Both the position numbers and the translations under genes were made by a program. A DNA stretch of 64,000 nt, from positions 1 to 64,000 of the forward strand of contig JAGBVU010000005.1 of the NCBI GenBank assembly GCA_017630155.1, given 5' to 3'. The stretch comes from Bacteroidales bacterium. GTDB taxonomy: Bacteria > Bacteroidota > Bacteroidia > Bacteroidales > UBA932. This document shows, piece by piece, positions 1 through 8,911 of this stretch (position 1 is its first letter; every line of letters begins with the position of its first letter). A model generated the notes under the pieces. The model ran no database searches. It was not told the origin of the DNA and was given only the letters and a program-made list of their open reading frames with translations.

Positions 1-117
1 GATGGAGAGGATGGTATAACCCCACAATTAAAGATAGAGGATGATTATTGGTATGTATCATACGATAATGGTATAACCTGGGAACGTCTTGGTAAGGCAT
101 TTGGTGCTGATGGATAA
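1..117 (+). pseudogene. 5' fragment of interrupted DUF4988 repeat protein
   Basis: The window opens inside a reading frame encoding the end of a DUF4988-type module (ITPQLKIEDDYWYVSYDN, then the Trp-Glu-Arg-Leu-Gly-Lys block). It runs to a TAA at 115-117. The same frame is then open from 118 to 2457. Bases 1-99 are almost identical to 655-753 of the downstream copy, where a GAG (Glu) codon stands at the position of the TAA. So this is most simply one gene with a nonsense change in the linker, not two genes. The start of the gene lies before the window. A sequencing or assembly error at the TAA is not excluded. Confidence 0.7.
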
Positions 118-123
118 GACGGA

Positions 124-213
124 GAAGACGGGGAAGATGGGGAAGATGGAGAAGATGGAGAAGATGGAGAAGATGGAGAAGATGGAGAAGATGGAGAAGA
201 TGGAGAAGATGGT
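124..213 (+). repeat. 9-bp tandem repeat encoding (Glu-Asp-Gly)10
   Basis: There are ten consecutive 9-bp units, GAAGATGGA or near variants. The seven units at 142-204 are identical. They encode a Glu-Asp-Gly linker just after the in-frame TAA. The equivalent linker of the next module copy (about 769-801) is shorter by 72 bases, exactly eight units. Unit number can change without altering the frame. Confidence 0.95.
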
Positions 214-219
214 GACTCT

Positions 220-1314
220 ATGTTCAGTAATGTAGAGATTACAGATTATTATGTCATAGTCACTCTTGCAGACGGTACATTGTTTAAGATTCCCACATGG
301 AGAGCATATGAGGAACTCAAGGCACTTGTGGATTTGGTCAATACCAATGTCTCCTCATTGGAAGCAATTGTAACTGCCCTTCAGAACAATGATTATGTTA
401 CCAGTGTCGTAGCCATAAAGGAAGATGGTGAGGAGATTGGTTATACTGTCAATTTCTCCAAGGGTGGTTCTGTTACTATCTATCATGGCAGGAATGGGGA
501 TACACCAAATATCGGAGTGAAGAGAGATATAGATGGTGTCTATTATTGGACACTTGATGGTGAGTGGATATTGGATGAATCCGGAAATAAAATTCCTTCG
601 GTTGGTAGTGCGGGAGATGATGGTGAGGATGGTGAGGATGGTGATGACGGTAAGGATGGAGAGGATGGTATAACCCCACAATTAAAGATAGAGGATGATT
701 ATTGGTATGTATCATACGATAATGGTATAACCTGGGAACGTCTTGGTAAGGCAGTTGGTGAGGATGGTGAGAATGGAGAGAAAGGTGAGGATGGGGATTC
801 TATGTTCAGTGATGTAGAGATTACAGACTACTATGTCATAGTCACCCTTGCAGACGGTACATTGTTTAAGATTCCCACATGGAGAGCATATGAGGAACTC
901 AAGGCACTTGTGGATCTGGTCAATACCAATGTCTCTTCATTGGAAACAATTGTAACTGCCCTTCAGAATAATGACTATGTGACAGGTGTTGTTCCACAAA
1001 TGGATGGTAATGAGGTTGTAGGGTATGTTCTTACATTTGCGAAGAGTGGAGCCATAGTAATATCAAATGGCAGGGATGGTGAAGACGGTATTGACGGAAA
1101 AACTCCGGTTATAGGTGTTAGTGACGGTGGAGATGGTGTTTATTATTGGACATTGGATGGGAACTGGCTGACAGACTCGAATGGAAATAAGGTGCCAACC
1201 ACAGGTAGTGTTGGAAAGGATGGTATAACGCCAGAGCTGAAGATAGAGGAGGAATATTGGTATGTTTCATATGACGATGGGGAGACCTGGGAACAGCTTT
1301 GTAAGGCAGTTGGA
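220..1314 (+). repeat. Tandem duplication of a DUF4988 module
   Basis: Copy 1 (220-801) and copy 2 (802-about 1314) are in tandem with a 582-base offset. The first about 180 bases of each are near-identical at the nucleotide level and the middle parts have diverged. The tail of a further upstream copy (1-114) matches 655-768. The gene therefore held at least three modules. Confidence 0.85.
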
Positions 1315-2457
1315 GAAGATGGTGATGATGGTGACTCCTTTTTTCAGAGGGTGGATACCAGTAATCCTGAATTTGTGGTAATTACATTGTCAGATGGTAC
1401 AACTTTCAATCTTCTTACATCGGCAGGTGTTTCTCAAGGAGAGTCAGGAGATGTTTTTGCTTCTGCCTATGGTGTAGTGCCAGGAATTGTCGATATGATA
1501 AAGATGGAGGCATTGATGGCTGCTGCAGCCGGAAAGACGATAAGATTCAATAGTGGAGAATATACATTCCCAGCTCATATAAAAGTTCCTTCTGATATAT
1601 CATTTGTAGGAAATACGAAGACTGTATTCAAGCTAGCGGCAAATAGCGGTTCTAATGTGTTGTTCTACATGGTTGGTGTTAAAAATGTGACGATTTCTCA
1701 CATGTTCATAGATGGTGGTGGAGAGCGTAAGCAGCCGATGGGCTCTGAAGCTGATATTCTTGACAAGACAAATGCGGGTATCAGATATGGTATCTGGTGT
1801 GAAAAGACCCGTCGCATCAAGTTGCACGATTTGGAAGTTCTTGGTTGGGATATGTGTGGATTATATTGTAAAAACAATGACTCAGGAGGAGGTGAGGAAG
1901 GTCGGTTCTATCATGCCGTGGAGTTGACGAATTCCAGCTTCTATTATAACTATTATGGTGTATGGAATGCGCAGTATGGCGAATATAACCGTGTCGAATC
2001 TTGCAGCTTCGGAGATAATTTCATCGGTGTACTAAATGAAGGTGGTAACAATATGTATACGGGCAGCTTCTTTAATAGTAATTATTGTGGTTTTGCCTTG
2101 AATGGTGATGGAATCATCAATGAATCACATGGAGGATGTTATAGCTGTACATATAACCATAATTCAGTAACAGGATTGGGAGGAGGAATTGCTGTTTATG
2201 CGAATAAAAGTACTGTTGGTTGGAATTTCATAGGACAGAATATCTGGTATGGTGCAGTGATTCTCAAAGACTGCAAGGGTGTCATTTTTGACGGCAATAT
2301 ATGGGGTAACGTCCAGTTTGAAAGTACTAGTTCAGAAGGCCTGAAAAATCAGAATATTGTTACCAATACTTATTTCTATACAAATCCCCAGGCAATATTT
2401 GCCGGGAATGACGGTTCTACATACTTCGATTCATATCTGCCTGGTGGATTGCCGTAA
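220..2457 (+). CDS. Surface protein: DUF4988 modules plus beta-helix (part after the nonsense codon)
   Basis: This 745-residue frame is probably the continuation of the interrupted gene. Its first Met lies inside a module, has no ribosome binding site and has an equivalent Met at 802, so 220 is only the first available restart. Residues 1-194 and 195-about 370 are two copies of a module. Each has a beta-rich part with a short coiled-coil-like helix (YEELKALVDLVNTNVSSLE), a DGVYYWTLDG-type block and a KIEDDYWYVSYDNG block, the pattern of DUF4988/PL29-family N-terminal domains. They are joined by Gly/Asp/Glu collagen-like linkers. Residues about 400-745 look like a right-handed parallel beta-helix of the pectate-lyase fold (repeated short Asn/Gly-rich beta turns). 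Lyase or adhesin function is inference; no catalytic residue was assigned. The signal peptide, if any, lies before the window. Confidence 0.75.
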   Translation: MFSNVEITDYYVIVTLADGTLFKIPTWRAYEELKALVDLVNTNVSSLEAIVTALQNNDYVTSVVAIKEDGEEIGYTVNFSKGGSVTIYHGRNGDTPNIGVKRDIDGVYYWTLDGEWILDESGNKIPSVGSAGDDGEDGEDGDDGKDGEDGITPQLKIEDDYWYVSYDNGITWERLGKAVGEDGENGEKGEDGDSMFSDVEITDYYVIVTLADGTLFKIPTWRAYEELKALVDLVNTNVSSLETIVTALQNNDYVTGVVPQMDGNEVVGYVLTFAKSGAIVISNGRDGEDGIDGKTPVIGVSDGGDGVYYWTLDGNWLTDSNGNKVPTTGSVGKDGITPELKIEEEYWYVSYDDGETWEQLCKAVGEDGDDGDSFFQRVDTSNPEFVVITLSDGTTFNLLTSAGVSQGESGDVFASAYGVVPGIVDMIKMEALMAAAAGKTIRFNSGEYTFPAHIKVPSDISFVGNTKTVFKLAANSGSNVLFYMVGVKNVTISHMFIDGGGERKQPMGSEADILDKTNAGIRYGIWCEKTRRIKLHDLEVLGWDMCGLYCKNNDSGGGEEGRFYHAVELTNSSFYYNYYGVWNAQYGEYNRVESCSFGDNFIGVLNEGGNNMYTGSFFNSNYCGFALNGDGIINESHGGCYSCTYNHNSVTGLGGGIAVYANKSTVGWNFIGQNIWYGAVILKDCKGVIFDGNIWGNVQFESTSSEGLKNQNIVTNTYFYTNPQAIFAGNDGSTYFDSYLPGGLP

Positions 2458-2476
2458 GAATAGTCTGAAAACAAAA

Positions 2477-2500
2477 AAAGCAGCAATGTTGTGCTGCTTT
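2477..2500. terminator. Bidirectional intrinsic terminator
   Basis: A 9-bp perfect stem AAAGCAGCA/TGCTGCTTT with a 6-base loop, flanked by A-rich and T-rich tracts. It can end the beta-helix gene (+) and the tRNA-Asn transcript (-). Confidence 0.8.
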
Positions 2501-2507
2501 TCTTTTG

Positions 2508-2581
2508 CTCCCCTTCTAGGACTTGAACCTAGGACCCCCTGATTAACAGTCAGGTGCTCTAACCAACTGAGCTAAAGAGGA
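2508..2581 (-). tRNA. tRNA-Asn (GTT)
   Basis: The reverse strand folds into a complete cloverleaf. It has a 7-bp acceptor stem (TCCTCTT with AAGGGGA, one G-U pair), a D arm with AGCTCAGTTGGTTAGAGC, an anticodon loop reading GTT (Asn) and a T arm with GGTTCAAGTCC. The discriminator base is G. The 3' CCA is not fully encoded (CA follows). Confidence 0.96.
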
Positions 2582-2677
2582 ATTTTATGTTGTTTCCCTT
2601 TTGGGACTGCAAAGATAAGCATTTGTAATTCACATTTCCAAATATTTTATAAAAAATTTTACATTTTTTTAATTTTT

Positions 2678-2707
2678 TTTGTGATTGAAGAAAAATCACT
2701 ATATTTG
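2678..2707 (+). promoter_or_regulatory. Bacteroidetes-type promoter of tRNA-Glu
   Basis: A -33 TTTG (2678-2681) and a -7 TATATTTG (2700-2707) with 18 bases between them, the pattern of the Bacteroidetes primary sigma factor. The element lies 27 bases before tRNA-Glu and may also serve the HU-CCDC81 gene. Confidence 0.8.
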
Positions 2708-2734
2708 CACCCGCAATCGAGAGATGATTGACAT

Positions 2735-2806
2735 GGTGCGTTCTTCTAATGGTTAGGAAACCGGCCTCTCACGCCGGTAATAGGGGTTCGATTCCCCTAC
2801 GCACTA
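2735..2806 (+). tRNA. tRNA-Glu (CTC)
   Basis: A complete cloverleaf: acceptor GGTGCGT with ACGCACT (first pair G-U), anticodon stem CCGGC/GCCGG, loop CTCTCAC giving anticodon CTC (Glu, GAG codons), and a T arm with GGTTCGATTCC. The discriminator is A. CCA is not encoded in full. An open frame crosses it but is not coding. Confidence 0.95.
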
Positions 2807-2832
2807 CAAATAAACTTCCCCCCCAAAATCAT

Positions 2833-3579
2833 ATGGATCTTAATCTACTTTCCCGAATTCTTCAGGAGTTGATCCTTGATTATAATCGCATTTCATTACC
2901 GGGTCTTGGAAGTTTCATTATAGAATCCCTCCCTGCATATTTTTCTGAAGATGGAAATACTATTTTTCCACCTACCAAAAGGGTCTCTTTTCAGCAAAAG
3001 GAGTCTTGGGATGATATGCTTCTGGCCAGACGTTACAGAAAAGAGAAGGGTGTGACTATGGATGTGGCGAGGAAGGATGTGAAGGCATTTCTTGCCAAAT
3101 TTGAGGAGGACCTCAAGCAGAGCAAAAATATTGAAATTCCCGGTTTCGGCAAGATGAGGTCAACCAAGGAGGGGAACTATTTTTTTGTAGCTGACAAAAG
3201 GTTGGGAATTTTTGCAGAGGATATGGGCCTGGAGCCGATATCCCTAAAAATTCTTAATGAGAACCCTGATCAGGTACTTGATATTTCTGAAGAGATGTCT
3301 TCAATCGTTGGAAATGAGATCTCTCTGGAAGAGAATCCTATCAAGGAAGAGGATATGATTATTGATACTACAGACTATCCTGTGGTGACTATAGATGAAG
3401 AAGACCCTGTTATTATGGAAAGAAGAAAAAGAATCATTATCATTTTGAGTATAATCAACGTTTTGCTTGTGTTGACTGTTTTGTTCCTTATTTTCAAGGA
3501 GCCAATTTTGGGACTTTTTGAGGGGATGATGTATTCTGAAGAGGAGATGGAACTTCTCCGTCAAAATGGTCTTGTGTAG
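2833..3579 (+). CDS. HU-CCDC81 domain membrane protein
   Basis: A 248-residue protein. Two consecutive HU-like subdomains (about 1-60 and 60-140) carry the paired motifs ISLPGLGSF (20-28) and IEIPGFGKM (100-108), matching the bacterial HU-CCDC81 arrangement common in Bacteroidetes. An acidic linker (about 150-195) follows, then a basic stretch RRKR and one hydrophobic helix (201-221). The short tail lacks the SPOR domain often attached to this family. The ATG at 2833 is chosen because any earlier start in this frame lies inside tRNA-Glu. DNA or ligand binding by the HU domains and anchoring at the inner membrane are inferred. The gene ends 28 bases before a terminator. Confidence 0.8.
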   Translation: MDLNLLSRILQELILDYNRISLPGLGSFIIESLPAYFSEDGNTIFPPTKRVSFQQKESWDDMLLARRYRKEKGVTMDVARKDVKAFLAKFEEDLKQSKNIEIPGFGKMRSTKEGNYFFVADKRLGIFAEDMGLEPISLKILNENPDQVLDISEEMSSIVGNEISLEENPIKEEDMIIDTTDYPVVTIDEEDPVIMERRKRIIIILSIINVLLVLTVLFLIFKEPILGLFEGMMYSEEEMELLRQNGLV

Positions 3580-3607
3580 AGGACTTAACCTAATAACTAT
3601 ATAAAAG

Positions 3608-3641
3608 AAAAAGGTAACCGGAATTTTTCGGTTACCTTTTT
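3608..3641. terminator. Bidirectional intrinsic terminator
   Basis: A 13-bp stem (AAAAAGGTAACCG with CGGTTACCTTTTT), an 8-base loop and T/A tracts on both sides. It lies between the convergent HU-CCDC81 gene and metG. Confidence 0.9.
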
Positions 3642-3662
3642 TTGTATTGTGTCGGATGGTGC

Positions 3663-5720
3663 TTATCCTATTGTTGCACCATTGCCCAGACGCTCTTCTG
3701 GGGTAACGATACGCATCTTGCCGTCAAGCTCTTTGGCCATAAGGATCATGCCTTGTGATTCGATGCCGCGGATCTTGCGTGGAGCCAGATTTGCGAGGAT
3801 GCTGATCTGTTTGCCCACCATCTCTTCAGGGGTGTAGTACTCTGCTATACCCGATACGATAGTTCTTACATCGAGACCTGTATCGATCTTGAGTTTGAGG
3901 AGTTTGTCAGTCTTTGGAACCCTCTCAGCTTCAAGTACAGTAGCTGTGCGGATATCCATCTTTTCAAAATCCTCAAATGTGCATTGCTCTTTGGCTGGTG
4001 CCACTTTAGGTTCTTTTGCTTTGGCAGCCTCCTCGTTTTTCTTGCGGATATCCTCAAGTCTCTGGAGTTGTGCATCGATCTGTGGATCTTCTATCTTGCT
4101 GAACAAAAGCTCTGCGGCACCAAGGGTGTGACCCTCTTCGAGAAGTTTGGTGCCGAAATTGTCCCAAATCAATTTCTCCTCAGCTATATTGAGCATATTG
4201 CAGAGTTTCTTGGTTGAGAATGGGAGGAACGGAGCAAATGCAAATGCAAGGTTTGCACAAATTTCCAAAGAAACTCCAAGGATAGATGCTACCCTGTCCA
4301 TGTCTGTTTTGGCTACTTTCCAAGGCTCGGTCTCAGTTAGGTATTTGTTTCCGAGACGGGCAAGGTTCATTGCCTCTTTAAGGGCCTCTCTGAAGCGGTA
4401 GTTCTCAAGGTTCTCCTGGATTGCCTTTTTGAGTTCAGGAATCTGAGCCAATACCTCTGCGTCGATGGCTTCTGGTTTGAGGTTTGCAGGGACTTTGCCA
4501 CCGAAGTATTTATGTGTGAGGACTACTGCGCGGTTTACGAAGTTGCCGTAGATGGCGACAAGCTCGGAGTTGTTGCGGGTCTGGAAGTCCTTCCAAGTGA
4601 AGTCGTTGTCTTTGGTCTCAGGTGCATTTGCACAAAGGACATAGCGGAGGACATCCTGCTGTCCTTCGAAGTCACGGAGATATTCGTGAAGCCAGATGGC
4701 CCAGTTGCGCGATGTGGAGATCTTGTCACCTTCGAGGTTGAGGAACTCGTTGGCAGGGACATTCTCCGGTAGGATGTAGTCGCCGTGAGCCTTGAGCATG
4801 GATGGGAATACGATGCAGTGGAACACGATGTTGTCCTTGCCGATGAAGTGTACCATCTTGGTCTCTTCGTCTTTCCACCAGGTCTCCCAGTCTTCGGGAC
4901 AGATCTCGATGGTGTTTGATATGTAACCGATAGGGGCATCAAACCATACATAGAGCACTTTGCCCTCTGCCCCCTCTACAGGTACAGGTACGCCCCAGTC
5001 GAGGTCGCGGCTCACGGCACGTGGCTGGAGTCCTCCGTCAATCCAAGATTTGCACTGGCCGTATACATTTGATTTCCACTCTTTGTGGCCGTCAAGAATC
5101 CACTCCTTGAGCCAAGGTTCATATTGGTCAAGTGGGAGGTACCAGTGTTTGGTCTTTTTCTTGATAGGGGTATTGCCGCTAAGTGATGAGTGTGGATTGA
5201 GGAGCTCATCCGGGCTGAGTGTGCTGCCGCACTTCTCACACTGGTCACCGTAAGCACCCTCTGCTCCACATTTTGGGCATGTGCCTACGATATATCTGTC
5301 TGCAAGGAACTGTTTGGCCTCTTCGTCATAGTACTGTTCTGACTCCTTCTCTATGAATTTGCCCTCTTCGTAAAGTTTTTTGAAGAAGTCTGCAGCTACT
5401 CTGCGGTGAGTGCTGGAACTGGTACGTGAGTATACGTCGAAAGAGATGCCGAACTCTTCAAATGCATCTTTGATGATGCCGTGGTATTTGTCCACTATAT
5501 CTTGAGGGGTGCAACCCTGCTGTTTGGCCTTGATGGTGATGGGAACGCCGTGCTCATCTGAGCCGCCGATAAAAAGAACATCCCTACCGCACATTCGCAG
5601 GTACCTTACATAGATGTCTGCTGGAACATATACACCTGCAAGGTGCCCAATGTGTACGGGCCCGTTTGCGTAAGGGAGCGCTGATGTGATCAGGTAGCGT
5701 TTGTAATTCTTTTCTGTCAT
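3663..5720 (-). CDS. metG: Methionine--tRNA ligase
   Basis: The 685-residue enzyme charges tRNA-Met with methionine in the cytoplasm. The class I HIGH motif is at 23-26 and the KMSKS equivalent KISTS at 333-337. A zinc knuckle has Cys148, Cys151, Cys161 and Cys164. A C-terminal EMAP/Trbp111-like tRNA-binding domain begins near residue 585 ([20 protein letters not shown]). Length and domain order match the dimeric MetG1 type (E. coli 677 residues). The gene follows dnaG on the same strand but has its own -7 box at 5762-5769. Confidence 0.98.
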   Translation of the reverse strand: MTEKNYKRYLITSALPYANGPVHIGHLAGVYVPADIYVRYLRMCGRDVLFIGGSDEHGVPITIKAKQQGCTPQDIVDKYHGIIKDAFEEFGISFDVYSRTSSSTHRRVAADFFKKLYEEGKFIEKESEQYYDEEAKQFLADRYIVGTCPKCGAEGAYGDQCEKCGSTLSPDELLNPHSSLSGNTPIKKKTKHWYLPLDQYEPWLKEWILDGHKEWKSNVYGQCKSWIDGGLQPRAVSRDLDWGVPVPVEGAEGKVLYVWFDAPIGYISNTIEICPEDWETWWKDEETKMVHFIGKDNIVFHCIVFPSMLKAHGDYILPENVPANEFLNLEGDKISTSRNWAIWLHEYLRDFEGQQDVLRYVLCANAPETKDNDFTWKDFQTRNNSELVAIYGNFVNRAVVLTHKYFGGKVPANLKPEAIDAEVLAQIPELKKAIQENLENYRFREALKEAMNLARLGNKYLTETEPWKVAKTDMDRVASILGVSLEICANLAFAFAPFLPFSTKKLCNMLNIAEEKLIWDNFGTKLLEEGHTLGAAELLFSKIEDPQIDAQLQRLEDIRKKNEEAAKAKEPKVAPAKEQCTFEDFEKMDIRTATVLEAERVPKTDKLLKLKIDTGLDVRTIVSGIAEYYTPEEMVGKQISILANLAPRKIRGIESQGMILMAKELDGKMRIVTPEERLGNGATIG

Positions 5721-5761
5721 AATCTTCTATAGTATTTTTTAAGTTTTCTGTTTTAAGGGGG

Positions 5762-5769
5762 CAAATATA
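5762..5769 (-). promoter_or_regulatory. -7 element for metG
   Basis: The reverse strand reads TATATTTG, 41 bases before the metG ATG, in the dnaG-metG gap. No clear -33 TTG was found at the expected distance. Confidence 0.6.
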
Positions 5770-5793
5770 CAGATATTTCTCTCAGGGTAAACC

Positions 5794-7818
5794 CTATGTG
5801 AGCCGTTTAAGCTCTTTTGAGAACTGATTTTTAATTGGCATCAGTATCTGTATCTGCTGCATCAGCTCATTCTGGAGTTCGATATTGTTCTCCTGTTGGG
5901 CTTGTCCGAGCTGTTTGATCAGAAGGTTGTAGGTGTACTCTATCACTTTTGTCTTGTAGACAAGGATAATCTTGGGGACATATTTCCCGATAAGGTTCTC
6001 TTCAGGTACAAGTGTCCTTTGGAACTCCTTGATGTTGACGGAGTGTTTCTGGTATATCAGGTCGATGACAGCCTGGGATATATGTTTGTCGGGGTGGTTT
6101 GCAAACCACTTCTCCATTTGTCCGTTTTTACCCTCCTGCTCCTTGTGTTCGAAGTAGAGGTCATATACTTTTTTCAGAACAGAGTTCTGCAGCTCAAACT
6201 TCTCATACTCCAGCTCGGCAGATATGTATTCCGATACGGTAATCTCCTGTACAGGTTGTTCACTCCCCACTATCATATGTTCTTCGAAGTGTATTATATG
6301 CTCTCCGAATTTTACGAGATAGTACAATATCTCTTTCTCGTATGGTTCCAGGAATGGTACCTCCGGATCAATGTGTGCTGCCTGTGGTGTGTTGGTCTGT
6401 GGTGGTACCTCTTCGGCGGGGAGGGTCTTTTCGAGCTCCTTCCGTCTGGCTTCCCGCTCTTCACTCTTTCTCTTGGCGTCTTCTCCTGAGATTATGTTGT
6501 CCCGTCTGGTTTTGGATACCTCCTGTGAGAGGATCTCCTGCTTTACGTCCAGTTTCTGGGCGCTCTGCTCAATATATACAGTCCTTACAATCCTGTCGGG
6601 GATAAGGGATATGGTCCTTACTATCTCCTTTATGAGCCCCGCTTTGCGGAGGGGGTCCTTCGCGATGTCCTTTGCGAGAAGTTCATATTTGAAATCGATG
6701 AAATCTGTCTCGGCCTCATCCAGAAATTTGGTAATCTGATCTACAGAGTGGCTCCGTGCAAACGAGTCGGGGTCGTGCCCGTCGGGGAACAGGGCCACTT
6801 TGACCTCCATCCCCTCCTCGAGGAGCATATCGATACCTCTGATCGAGGCTTTGATTCCTGCGGGGTCCCCATCGTAAAGGACGGTGATTTTGTTTGTAAA
6901 ACGCTTGATGAGTCTTATCTGCCCCTGTGTGAGGGAGGTGCCTGATGATGCCACCACGTTCTCTATCCCTGCCTGGTGGAATGAGATCACATCAGTGTAA
7001 CCCTCTACGAGATAGCATTTTCCCAGCTTCGCAATCGCACTCTTGGCCTGATAGATGCCGTATAGGACGTCGCTTTTGTGGTATATCTCAGTCTCGGGTG
7101 AGTTTACATATTTTGCCACCGACTTGTCGGTCAGAAGGGTCCTTCCGCCAAAGGCAATGACCCTGCCGCTAAGGGAGTGGATAGGGAACATCACCCTGTC
7201 ATAGAATTTGTCTGCAAGTGATTTGTCATTTCTCTCAATGCATAGCCCTGTGGCAATGAGATACTCCCTTTTGTATCCAGCTTTCTGCGCCGCTGCAGCG
7301 AGGGTGGTGGTACCTTCCATCTTGCGTGGGTCGGGAGAGAATCCCAGACCGAACTTTTTGATGGTCTCGTCAGAGAAGCCACGTGCCTGACGGAAATAGG
7401 AGAGACCTATAGCCCTCCCGGCGTCGGTATGGAAAAGTGTGTCGGTGTAGAATTGTCTTGCAAACTCTGATACTACCAGAAGCGATTCGTGGCGGAGCCT
7501 CTCCTGGGTGTCCTCTTCGGTCTCCTCTTTCTCTACCACTTCGATCCCATATTTTTTGCCCAGATATTTGAGCGCCTCGGAGTAGGTGAGGTGCTCATGC
7601 TCCATCACGAAAGTAACCGCACTTCCCGCTTTGCCGCATCCGAAGCATTTGAAAATCCCCTTGGAGGGGGATACCGAAAAGGATGGGGTCTTCTCATTGT
7701 GGAACGGGCAGCAGGCAATATAATTTGCCCCTCTGCGCTTCAGTGTGACGAAGTCGCTCACTACATCCACAATTTCTGCGGTGTCGAGAATTTTTTGTAC
7801 TGTATTGCGGTCAATCAT
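5794..7818 (-). CDS. dnaG: DNA primase
   Basis: The 674-residue primase makes RNA primers at the replication fork. The N-terminal CHC2 zinc ribbon has Cys37, His40, Cys58 and Cys61. The primase core and TOPRIM follow, with LVEGYTDVIS and the metal-binding DGDPAG. The C-terminal part (about 420-674) would be the helicase-binding domain. The frame is open 237 bases further upstream, but the ATG at 7818 fits the family N-terminus (MIDRNTVQKILDTAEIVDVV), and the longer version would overlap the divergent promoter region and recA. The -7 box ends only five bases before this ATG, so the mRNA may be leaderless. Confidence 0.97.
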   Translation of the reverse strand: MIDRNTVQKILDTAEIVDVVSDFVTLKRRGANYIACCPFHNEKTPSFSVSPSKGIFKCFGCGKAGSAVTFVMEHEHLTYSEALKYLGKKYGIEVVEKEETEEDTQERLRHESLLVVSEFARQFYTDTLFHTDAGRAIGLSYFRQARGFSDETIKKFGLGFSPDPRKMEGTTTLAAAAQKAGYKREYLIATGLCIERNDKSLADKFYDRVMFPIHSLSGRVIAFGGRTLLTDKSVAKYVNSPETEIYHKSDVLYGIYQAKSAIAKLGKCYLVEGYTDVISFHQAGIENVVASSGTSLTQGQIRLIKRFTNKITVLYDGDPAGIKASIRGIDMLLEEGMEVKVALFPDGHDPDSFARSHSVDQITKFLDEAETDFIDFKYELLAKDIAKDPLRKAGLIKEIVRTISLIPDRIVRTVYIEQSAQKLDVKQEILSQEVSKTRRDNIISGEDAKRKSEEREARRKELEKTLPAEEVPPQTNTPQAAHIDPEVPFLEPYEKEILYYLVKFGEHIIHFEEHMIVGSEQPVQEITVSEYISAELEYEKFELQNSVLKKVYDLYFEHKEQEGKNGQMEKWFANHPDKHISQAVIDLIYQKHSVNIKEFQRTLVPEENLIGKYVPKIILVYKTKVIEYTYNLLIKQLGQAQQENNIELQNELMQQIQILMPIKNQFSKELKRLT

Positions 7819-7820
7819 AG

Positions 7821-7852
7821 TTGCAAAGATAGCAATAATATCACTATCTTTG
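7821..7852 (+). promoter_or_regulatory. Promoter of recA
   Basis: A -33 TTG (7821-7823) and a -7 TATCTTTG (7845-7852) with 21 bases between them. The -7 box is an inverted copy of the dnaG -7 box. The recA leader would be about 18 bases. No LexA-like operator was recognised. Confidence 0.75.
7824..7831 (-). promoter_or_regulatory. -7 element for dnaG
   Basis: The reverse strand reads TATCTTTG. Only five bases separate its final G from the A of the dnaG ATG, so transcription should start at or next to the start codon. Confidence 0.6.
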
Positions 7853-7875
7853 CATAGAATAAAACGAATGAAATT

Positions 7876-8907
7876 ATGGGAAAAGAAATTGTTGAAAATC
7901 AGGCTGCACAAGTGAATGAGGCTAAGCTGAAAGCACTTCAGGCGACAATCGCGAAGATTGAAAAGGATTTTGGTAAAGGGACAATCATGAAGATGGGAGA
8001 TCAGCCTGAATGGGAAGTTTCCACTATCGGCACAGGCTCCATTGCATTGGACCATGCTTTAGGAATCGGAGGGTATCCCAGAGGTAGAGTGATTGAGATC
8101 TATGGACCTGAGTCCAGTGGTAAGACTACATTGGCTATCCATGCCATTGCGCAGGCCCAGAAAAATGGCGGCATTGCTGCTATCATCGATGCGGAGCACG
8201 CATTTGACAGAACTTATGCTAAAAATCTGGGTGTCAATGTGGATACCCTATTGATTTCACAGCCGGACAATGGCGAGCAGGCACTTGAGGTGGCAGACAA
8301 CCTTATCAGAAGTGGTGCCATCGACATTATCGTTATCGACTCTGTAGCAGCATTGACCCCTAAGGCTGAGATTGAGGGTGAGATGGGCGATTCGAGGGTT
8401 GGTCTTCATGCGCGTCTTATGAGCCAGGCTCTGAGAAAACTCACTGCAAATATTGCCAAGACCAACACATGCTGTATCTTCATCAACCAGCTTCGTGAGA
8501 AGATTGGGGTGATGTTCGGTAACCCTGAGACCACTACCGGTGGTAATGCGCTCAAATTCTACGCATCAGTACGTATTGATGTGAGAAAAGTGACACAGCT
8601 TAAGGATGGGGAAGAGGCAACAGGTAACCGTACCCGTGCCAAAATCGTGAAGAACAAGATGGCTCCACCTTTCCGTAAAGCTGAGTTTGATATCGTTTTC
8701 GGTGAGGGTATCTCTAAAATTGGTGAGATCGTCGATTTGGGCGTGGAATTTGATGTGATCAAGAAGAGCGGTTCGTGGTTCAGCTACGGTGAGTCAAAAC
8801 TGGCCCAGGGAAGAGATGCTGTCAAACAGCTATTGACCGACAATCCTGAGCTTACCGAGGAGATTGAAGCCAAGATTCGTGAGCAAATCAAAAATGTAAC
8901 TGAGTAA
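7876..8907 (+). CDS. recA: Recombinase RecA
   Basis: This 343-residue ATP-dependent recombinase forms filaments on single-stranded DNA in recombination and the SOS response. The Walker A motif GPESSGKT is at 77-84. Other family blocks are [24 protein letters not shown] in the core, [21 protein letters not shown] and the C-terminal WFSYG region. Length is typical. It heads a plus-strand run recA, rlmN, patatin, recX, prfB with gaps of a few bases. Its promoter is divergent from that of dnaG. Confidence 0.99.
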   Translation: MGKEIVENQAAQVNEAKLKALQATIAKIEKDFGKGTIMKMGDQPEWEVSTIGTGSIALDHALGIGGYPRGRVIEIYGPESSGKTTLAIHAIAQAQKNGGIAAIIDAEHAFDRTYAKNLGVNVDTLLISQPDNGEQALEVADNLIRSGAIDIIVIDSVAALTPKAEIEGEMGDSRVGLHARLMSQALRKLTANIAKTNTCCIFINQLREKIGVMFGNPETTTGGNALKFYASVRIDVRKVTQLKDGEEATGNRTRAKIVKNKMAPPFRKAEFDIVFGEGISKIGEIVDLGVEFDVIKKSGSWFSYGESKLAQGRDAVKQLLTDNPELTEEIEAKIREQIKNVTE

Positions 8908-8911
8908 GGTG

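Noticed and set aside
118..219. Array of short repeats as a possible CRISPR or regulatory element
   Set aside because: It is a coding Glu-Asp-Gly microsatellite without spacers and lies in the frame of the surface protein.
2728..2832. Upstream extension of the HU-CCDC81 reading frame
   Set aside because: It lies inside tRNA-Glu and its promoter context; the ATG at 2833 starts the conserved domain.
7819..8055. Upstream extension of the dnaG frame by 79 codons
   Set aside because: It would overlap the divergent recA gene and has no family resemblance.
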